Shown: piece after piece, positions 57,201-64,000 of the stretch
Position numbering within the stretch: the stretch's first letter is position 1
Layout: each line of letters starts with the position of its first letter
Assembly: GCF_037975245.1 (NCBI RefSeq)
Contig: NC_092577.1
Coordinates: 6,355,001-6,419,000, forward strand
Direction of reading: 5' to 3'
Origin: Apostichopus japonicus
Taxonomy: Eukaryota > Echinodermata > Holothuroidea > Aspidochirotida > Stichopodidae
Length of the DNA stretch: 64,000 nt
The notes under the pieces: model-generated
The model's input: the letters and a program-made list of their open reading frames with translations, nothing else
The model's database searches: none
Told to the model about the DNA's origin: nothing
Program-made: the position numbers and the translations under genes

Positions 57201-59572
57201 ATTTAGGGTCAGGTTACCATGCATCTGATGTCACATGATTAGTTATGTCAACTAGACTGTTTATATTAAGTAGCTGTGGTCAGTCAACAATGTTGTTGTG
57301 CCATGTATTTACTTTCAGATGTTTGCCATACACCGGACCGGCATCACTTTACATTGTGTTGGCGTGTGAGTGTGTTATTCAGAAATAAAACCACACAATT
57401 TCAACATGTTAAGTCATTTTCTTTTCGGGGATAATAGTCGAAAGTCAAGTAAAGCAGAGTAAATTCGACAAAGCATCTGTTAAATAATTTTCTGTGTTCT
57501 TTCTGAGCCACCGTAATACCCTTACAAATTATATTGCGTATTTTGTAATAACAGTCGGAGCAGATGTTGCCACCTGGTACAGCTAACACCAACAAAAACA
57601 GAACAAAGGAAACCAAAACAATAATGTTACATATATAATGTATACCTTTATCATTCCAGTTTTGATTCTTTCAGAGGGTGGCAGACAACTGTTTGAGGGC
57701 GTATTCCCTCTCGTAGCCACTCCTCTGCACCTCCACTGTGGTACAAGATTAGTCTCTGTGCAGAATAGTTAATTTCATGATTTTGTATTAATGATATATT
57801 TTAGTATTGAGAGAGAGAGTAAAAGTGCCTGTTTTACACTGAAGTTTAGTTGCTGCCCAGTGTATATGACTACTCTTGTAGAAAATAGTTCTCTCCAAAG
57901 CATTGTAACAAGAGCTCACTAAGAATATTCATACACAGGACCGCAGCACTTGACAAATATGCCTTATTGAGCATTGGTCGTTGATTTTCAGTATAAACAA
58001 CTGTTACGTTGTTACGCTTGACTCGTGACATGAGTTACAATAAAATCAAATGACTTGAGCGAAAGACTTGTGAATTGAAAAATCATTGGCTTGGTGAAAA
58101 CAATGTGATAAACTCAACTCAAATTTCAGCTAACAGTAAAATTTAAATAAAAAAAGTATCATCCATTGTAACTTGATGATAAATTATTAAAGCAACAAAT
58201 GTTTTTTCAGCAGCATATTCCAGTGATTTCCAGAAAGAAAACGAAACCTGTTTTCACTTGTTAAATATCAGAACATGAGAAAAGGGGACTTTTCAAACAG
58301 GGCTTCCCTTCTGTATTTGTGTTTGTTTTCCTTCTTACTATGAATATCCTTCTTTTCGTATCTATCTATCGTTATTATGAACTTATTATATTTATATTAA
58401 CAATTTTTTTCACATCCATTATAACCTATCTTTCGTAATCAGGAACTAGCTTGCCTATTGTTATCGCTATTTACTTAGCCTGCACCACAAACTAAATTTA
58501 TAACGTACTTTACTACCGCTGTATGACAGTCACTGTTTACACAACAAACAAATATAAAGATCATAAGAAGTGTACACCGTACGTGGTATCGTATAATTGT
58601 TCATAGTTAGTTGATATTATTATTATTTTGATATATGACTAGATATCTTTTCAGATTGAAGATAAGATGCTTCACTTCCATTACGTATTAAATCATCTGG
58701 TGTAAAAAAATGGATAACGAAGATGTATTTTTTTTTCTCATTGGGAAAAGAGGAACATATTATAGATGCGTCCCGATCAACTTTATAGGGCAGCTTTAAA
58801 GGACCATGCAGATAAAAAATATCTTAACCCTAATAAATTGGCCTTTTCTAGAACAAATAACAAAATGACATTCCGGAGCTAACAGCATCGATTAGTTTCA
58901 TTCTAGTCATCTAAACGGCATATGACACAGACTTGATACACCCAAGCAGCATAAGTCACATACACAGATATCGTGTATGGAAGGTAAATGTTACAAGTCC
59001 GCATAGTGCCAGTTCCAATATCCAATATGCCAGTTCGGCATTTGTTCCTTTGACGTAGACCAAAGCTAGGCTATATTTCTAAAATGCACTCTAGCTAGCA
59101 TGCAACTGCAATATAAACGAAGGAAATTATAACTAAAACCATCACAGATTAACCGGACAACCAAGCTCATTAACGGTTGTTAATCACGACGAGCACATGT
59201 TCCGGACGTGACGGAGAATACCCAGTCATGGACACTGATTGGTCAAATTGAACAACATGTTAACATTACTATATCCTCGTCATGGAAATTCAACTAGGAA
59301 GAATGCACAGTTTATCGCCGTTTGTTTAAGAAGTGAAGCCTTGAAAAAAGTGAGGGCGCTTTGTGGTGCACGGCAAAAAGCTAGATCATTTGCAAGTCTT
59401 CACATATACATTGTGCATTCGACTTTGAAACTGAACTTGATTATACCCGCTGTTTCTGAAAGAGTAGGTTCACTTTGCACAACAGAGACATGCTATGGCG
59501 ATCAGAGTGGTAAGTACTATATACTCCTGATTTAAGAACCAACTTTGAAAACTTTTTTTTCTCGCCTCTATA
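57201..59572. other. Sparse stretch; possible promoter-proximal DNA at its end
   Basis: No exon was supported in 57.2-59.2 kb. Around 59495 ATGGCGATCAGAGTG runs into the consensus donor GTAAGTAC, which could be a tiny initiator exon, but there is no partner. A 71-codon minus-strand frame (57401-57616) with a signal-peptide look begins at TTG and is rejected below. Confidence 0.35.
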
Positions 59573-59788
59573 ATGACTCGAGTTAGTGGAGTGTTTATGC
59601 AACTTTTATTGTCTGGAAAGTGTCATTTCCGATATCTGACAGGCATATGGCAAACATTTTTCTTGCTTGTTTATATTTTAGTGCTCCACTCAAATAGTGA
59701 CACTATAGTTGTCCCTAAAAAATGCTGTGAAAATGCAACCCTCCCTCTTCCCATACTCACCTACTTTTGGGTAGTACTTCCATATTAG
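59573..59788 (+). CDS. Weak candidate: short secreted or anchored N-terminus
   Basis: An ATG-started frame of 71 codons: MTRVSGVFMQLLLSGKCHFR, YLTGIWQTFFLLVYILVLHS, NSDTIVVPKKCCENATLPLP. The hydrophobic run TFFLLVYILVL followed by small and polar residues resembles a signal peptide or signal anchor, and KKCCENAT would be the start of an extracellular part with a possible N-glycosylation site (NAT). No domain follows before the stop; a donor (TTTTGG/GTAGTAC) near residue 66 is mediocre. It could equally be a chance frame. Confidence 0.25.
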   Translation: MTRVSGVFMQLLLSGKCHFRYLTGIWQTFFLLVYILVLHSNSDTIVVPKKCCENATLPLPILTYFWVVLPY

Positions 59789-60961
59789 TCTGTACATGCA
59801 ATTATCAGTTTAATGTTAATGTTGCAAAGTGGGTAGTAGCCTATTTTCCTATTATTGAATTGTTAGTGATAACCCCAGGACATCATAACCGTTATCCCAT
59901 GTTATTCTGGCATGTGGATCTATCGTTAGGGATACAGTTTTAAGTAAAATGAGGTGTTAACATTTTTAAATTCGGCTTCAGTTATATTGCATCCGAAAGG
60001 ACAGATGTAACCGGTCTAGGGCCTATGCTAACTATATCCAGGGACCAATGAATAACAATACAGCAGCTGAACAGACGACACTAGTAAAGTAATTAGATTC
60101 ATATGTAATTACTTTTACTATCGCTTCCTTAGAATTGACTGTGAAACTACAGTCCACTGCCACACTGTTGGCACTCATATGCGGCATTCTCCCTACTTCA
60201 ATCCTCGGCTAGTTAGCGAAATTTTACGAACATACAGTAATTTACACCGAAGGCCTAATGCACGATTACTTTAACGAATACAATGTAGGTATAGTCTCTC
60301 ATTGCACTGTAACACTCTCCGGTCTATAAAAAAAACTGATTGATCGATTTCCTGGCCCTAGTTCATCATCCAAAACACTTCATAGCTGTGGAAACTAACT
60401 ATCACTGTTTTAGTATATAATGCCATGACATTTCGGGCTAGATGTTCGTGCCCGAGATTACCAAATAACACCGAGTCGTTGCGGATAAATACGATTAACA
60501 TTTGTTGCTTGCAACTTTCTTGCACGATGTTTTTAACTCAAGTGCGTTCAAATATTACCTATCTTGTTTAATTCGAGAATAATGACACCAAACAAGAGAT
60601 TTTTACGTATTGTTTTGAAGAAGTATATGCTACTCAAGGAGATCTATTTTTTACGTGTGCAGAATTAACTGTTCGCCGCCACAGTTCTTTGCAAATCTGG
60701 GTCTTGATTTTTGCATGCATAGCCAACCTGTGAATTTGAGATTGCTATGAAGAATGTATGTTGAGCTAGCTTTCACCAGCCAGCCATGTAGATGATTGAG
60801 CGGGCGAGTCATCCCAATATAGTAGCGCGCATGCGCACTACAATAAATATGACGATAGCCCTGTACTTCCAACAGGGGTCCTCTGATGATCAACTAAACA
60901 GCACTTCTGTGGCTCCATTCCAACCTTGTAACCCCTTATGCAAAATACATAATTCCACCCG
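59789..60961. other. Unassigned, with an NRF1-like palindrome
   Basis: No exon supported. The only notable signal is at 60827-60836. A minus-strand frame (60651-60893) overlapping that site has no supporting features. Confidence 0.4.
60827..60836. promoter_or_regulatory. NRF1-like site GCGCATGCGC
   Basis: AGCGCGCATGCGCAC contains the perfect palindrome GCGCATGCGC, the core recognised by NRF1/Ewg-type factors in many animal promoters. It stands out because CpG-rich words are rare in the surrounding DNA. No transcript start is visible, so promoter function is only a suggestion. Confidence 0.35.
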
Positions 60962-61321
60962 ATACTCATAGCTGGTACAGTAACTACTGATCATGTTCCA
61001 CAACCGTGCAACAGTTATTACTGCGCTGTGTTCGCAACACGGTAACATGTGTTACAGGTGGCAGAGTAATTACTGGAAAGCTGTTACACGTTGAACTACG
61101 AGTCCGACAGGTACAAATTTGCAGTAATAATTTTTTTTAAATTTTTTAAAATTTAAATTTAAAACATTTAATTTGAAATTTTGAAATTTGCAGAAAGAAT
61201 AAACTTGCAGTAATAACTGTGCCATCCGTAACACATGTTACCGTGTTACGAACACAGCGCAGTAGTTACTGATGCACGGTTGTGGAACATGAACAGTAGT
61301 TACTGCACTAGCTATGAGTAT
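60962..61321. mobile_element. 360-bp foldback MITE with about 110-bp arms
   Basis: Left arm 60962-61075 and right arm 61208-61321 are near-identical inverted copies (ATACTCATAGCTGGTACAGT at one end; CATGTTCCACAACCGTGCA and CACGGTAACATGTGTTAC inside). The core 61126-61195 is almost only A and T and holds AAATTT-type palindromes. No flanking target-site duplication was identified. Confidence 0.88.
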
Positions 61322-62292
61322 TGGCTGATAATTCACTGTTTCGCGGTCAGTTTTAAAGTGATGCAGTTTAATATGTATTTATTTTTTATGTGGAAATTAA
61401 AGAAATAAATATTTGTTTGTCATGGTTGTACTGGTTGTTAATCAAAAGAAAACGTCAAAAAATTAGTAGTTATCTTACATCTTAGTTTTACACATTCTCC
61501 TACACAGGCTCTCTAGTGGATAAGCAGTTTGCTAACAGTTTTATTTCATTTTGATTTCAGCTGCTCTGTTACTGTATCCCTTCGGATGATCCTCCCTATC
61601 TACTCTGTGTTTGTATTTGTACTTGTATTTGTATTCATGTGTTTCAGTTTTCTTTCATTTTTATCATTTACTCATCCGCTATCTCTTTGTGTTCACCATG
61701 CTCATTAACCTGTCTGTATTCTGTGCGTGTTTTAGTCACTTCTGTTACTGTTATACTTGTCATTTAGCCTTTGAAGAAGATCCTGCTAGTATCGAAACGT
61801 CATGCCAACTTACTTTTACACATAGATATATTGTAGAATATGAGCTTTATTTATTCTGTGTGGATATTGTTGCTGGAGTGCATATCCAGAATAGTGTATC
61901 TGAACAACACTCTCTGACGTCTGGAATGCTAGTCTTTTTCATACTAAAAACTACAGTATTTAGGTCATTTTAACTTCATGTGAAGGGGCTATAACTTCTC
62001 TGTGACATAAACTCTTGGTCACAGAGTCTTTAAATTATAATTACTAAGGCACATAGGAGAGGGCTATGACTAACCACATGTGTAATTTGTATACACATGA
62101 GATGCAACAGGTTGTCATCTGTGGTTAACCATGAATATTTCATGGAATTAAGACAAAGGGGGCTTCTACGAATATGATGTGGGTGAGGGGTGAATAAACT
62201 CGGGAAAAGGAAGTAAGTAGTTACTATTAAGACAAAGAGGCATGCAAGCACATGTTTAAAGTAATATGATATGGATATAAGTACATACTACA
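61322..62292. other. No supported feature
   Basis: A 120-codon plus frame at 61611-61973 begins in a TTGTATTTGTATTTGT-like tract and shows no domain or splice support. Confidence 0.4.
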
Positions 62293-62640
62293 CAGGCGCG
62301 TATCCAGGATTTTCTAACCCGGGGGGCGCGAATTACTATCTAAGCGGAGCGCCACCATCGGTTGGCGCGGAGCGTACAAGAAAATTTTTGGTTTTGATAC
62401 CCCCCAGATCACCGGAAATGGCACTTCTCGGGCTTGAAAATGACCAACCAGATGTACACTTTTGCCTGAGAACCAAGTATTTCCCAAAAGTTTTTTTTCC
62501 ATCCATAACTTTTTTGAAGATTGTCACCAGTCACACATCATGTTCGACCTCATTGCATGTCCTATGGATCATTGCTTTTGTAGGTGATTCTACGTCACGG
62601 CCCACAATATCCGAAAGCCCCACTTTTCAAGGTTTTAAGC
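62293..62640 (+). mobile_element. hAT-like element end with shared subterminal hairpin (copy 2)
   Basis: Begins CAGGCGCGTATCCAGGATTT, then a G-rich run, then at 62334-62390 the block ACTATCTAAGCGGAGCGCCA, CCATCGGTTGGCGCGG, AGCGTACAAGAAAATTTTTG, also found at 4170-4226 and 63532-63588. The right end and TSD were not found; the limit is approximate. Open frames on both strands follow the element's base bias. Confidence 0.6.
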
Positions 62641-62972
62641 CCATTATTTGTTGAGAATTTGAAAATTCACATTTCTCGTGAATAAAATCACTTCAAAACA
62701 CACCCATAATGTTGCACAAAATTCAATCTATGGATAACCAATATAGAGAAACCTCCTGCAACCTCTAACAGACTGGTAAAAATTGCACGAGTAGAGGAAA
62801 GTATGATGAATAATGTTGGTAAGGAAATTTTCGAAAATTCAGACAGAGTTAATTTATTGGTGTAGAAATATTAAAACCTCTTATAATGGCTATTGTAAAA
62901 CTTGGTTGAAGGAACAGAAAAATAGCAAATATTTCCGATATCAGGTATATCGAAACCGAACACTACACACAT

Positions 62973-63398
62973 AGGCGTAGGTCCCGTAGGAGGCGGGGGC
63001 TGCAGCCCCCCCCCCCCCCCCGCAACCAAATTTTTTTCGGACACCTACTGAAAGAAAAATAAATAGCAATGAATAGCTTAAAAATTATCTCCGTGGTAAT
63101 TAAAATAAAGTTCTAAGCTTGGCCGACATTACTACTGTAAAAGAGAGTTTTGACATAAATGGATCTGTATGCTTTTTCTCCATCCACATAAGATATTTCG
63201 TTGTTTACATTAGCATTTGGCGGTATACTGTGCAACTTTCACGTACCGTGCGGTACACGATGCCATGCAATATAATGATCGATGTTTGCTTATATGATAT
63301 TGGCATCGATACGTTGAGCTTTGCGCGCGAAAAATGTTGGCTTTTTTTTTCGGGCAAGTCATTACAGCCCCCAAATCCAATTGGGCTCCTACGCCTTT
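62973..63398. mobile_element. Short element with inverted AGGCGTAGG ends
   Basis: The left end AGGCGTAGGTCCCGTAGGAG leads into GGGGGCTGCAGCC. The reverse complement of the right end is AGGCGTAGGAGCCC, followed by TTTGGGGGCTGTAA. The subterminal GGGGGCTG is shared too. Length about 425 bp. The flanks show CACACAT on both sides but not at symmetric positions, so the TSD is unresolved. Confidence 0.55.
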
Positions 63399-63500
63399 GA
63401 CTCCACACATAGACAGTTTTTGAGGCTGTTCATCGTGGAAAATGCATTTCAATGCTCACTGATATGATGTTATATCTGCTCTTTGCTTTACAAATTCGAA

Positions 63501-63790
63501 CAGGCGTGTAGCGAGTAATTGCCTGTAGGCAAACTATCTAAGCGAAGCGCCACCATGAGTTGGCGCGAAGCGTGCAAGAAAAATTTTGGCCGAAAATGCC
63601 TCCCAGATCGCTGGAAATGACACTTCCCAGGCCTTGTAAGTTGCATCTAAGCATTGTCTATTTTGAAATTACTAGCGATGTCATAAAGAAAATTTGCTGG
63701 GGGGGGGGCGGTCGCCCCCTTCCCGAAATGTTCCCCGACGACTCGGTCGAGTTCAAGACCAGCCACAGTTGGTTCCATATAGCACAATTC
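63501..63790 (+). mobile_element. hAT-like element end with shared subterminal hairpin (copy 3)
   Basis: Starts CAGGCGTGTAGCGAG, with ACTATCTAAGCGAAGCGCCA, CCATGAGTTGGCGCG, AAGCGTGCAAGAAAAATTTT following. Further homology to copy 2 continues (CCCAGATC-C-CTGGAAATG-CACTTC). It is about 1.2 kb from copy 2 in the same orientation. The right end is not paired with certainty. Confidence 0.6.
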
Positions 63791-63899
63791 TACAATTGTT
63801 TAAGGCGTCCATACACACACGCGTTATGATAGACCATATAAAGTATTTATATAGATACATTAGTGAGAGAGGAAAAATGGAAACGTCAAAAATGGAGTT

Positions 63900-63958
63900 G
63901 TCGATGTAAGGGGTAGGGTGAGGCGCACACCCCTTCCGTAATCCTTGATCTGTCACTG
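63900..63958 (-). mobile_element. Reverse-oriented hAT-like terminus
   Basis: Read on the minus strand from 63958: CAGTGACAGATCAAGGATTA, then CGGAAGGGGTGTGCGCC. This form of CAGTGnCAGATCnAGGATT end is typical of hAT-like elements. It could close the element opened at 63501 (about 458 bp), but the flanking 8-mers (ATTCGAA side and GGCTACCT side) do not match, so pairing is unproven. Confidence 0.45.
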
Positions 63959-64000
63959 GCTACCTGTGTATATAATAGGGATCAGCGCTTTAACTATGAC

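Noticed and set aside
57401-57616. Minus-strand 71-codon frame starting VSFVLFLLVLAVPGG with five cysteines, resembling a small secreted peptide
   Set aside because: The first codon is TTG (57614-57616), not ATG, and an in-frame stop lies upstream without an ATG between. No convincing acceptor was found, so it is not a supportable gene start in a eukaryote.

Overview
This is a 64 kb piece of AT-rich, intron- and repeat-dominated animal nuclear DNA. Nothing in it looks prokaryotic: there are no operons, no long uninterrupted genes and no Shine-Dalgarno-spaced starts. Supportable coding sequence is limited to short exons with GT/AG borders. The repeats are tRNA-derived SINEs with A and B boxes, hAT-like elements with 8-bp target-site duplications (TSDs), long foldback elements, and minisatellites with 15-23 bp units. 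Together they suggest a marine invertebrate, plausibly an echinoderm or another invertebrate deuterostome. That placement is an inference from repeat style; no gene here fixes the species.

Layout. 0-4.3 kb: a 23-bp minisatellite cut by the window edge, an AT-rich foldback element, and a 2,015-bp hAT-like element with perfect 15-bp terminal inverted repeats (TIRs) and an 8-bp TSD, which carries a nested inverted repeat and a reverse-strand tRNA SINE. 4.3-8.7 kb: mostly featureless, with two small acidic minus-strand exon candidates. 8.77-10.5 kb: a 21-bp minisatellite with higher-order structure. 11-16 kb: a palindrome, an 811-bp hAT-like element, an old diverged duplication and a TACGTACGTA palindrome array. 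16-23 kb: sparse. 23.2-29.6 kb: a dense repeat island with two tRNA SINEs, a 636-bp hAT-like element, GC-rich palindromic units and a pair of GNCPG-type minisatellites in opposite orientation. 31-35 kb: very AT-rich, with one convincing leucine-rich-repeat-like exon on the minus strand.

38-57 kb is the most gene-like part. Plus-strand exon-like blocks occur as three related copies of a two-exon unit (about 41.1/41.7, 44.3/44.9 and 51.3/52.4 kb), each decayed differently. A further exon lies at 53.3 kb and a terminal exon with stop codon and polyadenylation signal at 56.5 kb. Two of the copies are a segmental duplication (about 42.9-45.4 and 49.6-53.1 kb). The DNA between them is transposon-derived: a 2.6-kb element with 19-bp imperfect TIRs, a stop-riddled remnant of a transposon-encoded protein and many copies of a TTACGTGAC motif (one forming a perfect 30-bp palindrome), followed by a second segment with a related terminus and CACGTG-type motifs. 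57-64 kb returns to sparse DNA with a foldback element, an NRF1-like palindrome and several hAT-like termini that share a subterminal hairpin with the 2-kb element near the start.

I could not assign a product to the 41-57 kb exons. The best functional hint for a host gene is the LRR-like exon. All exon calls are manual readings of splice sites and reading frames and need transcript support.
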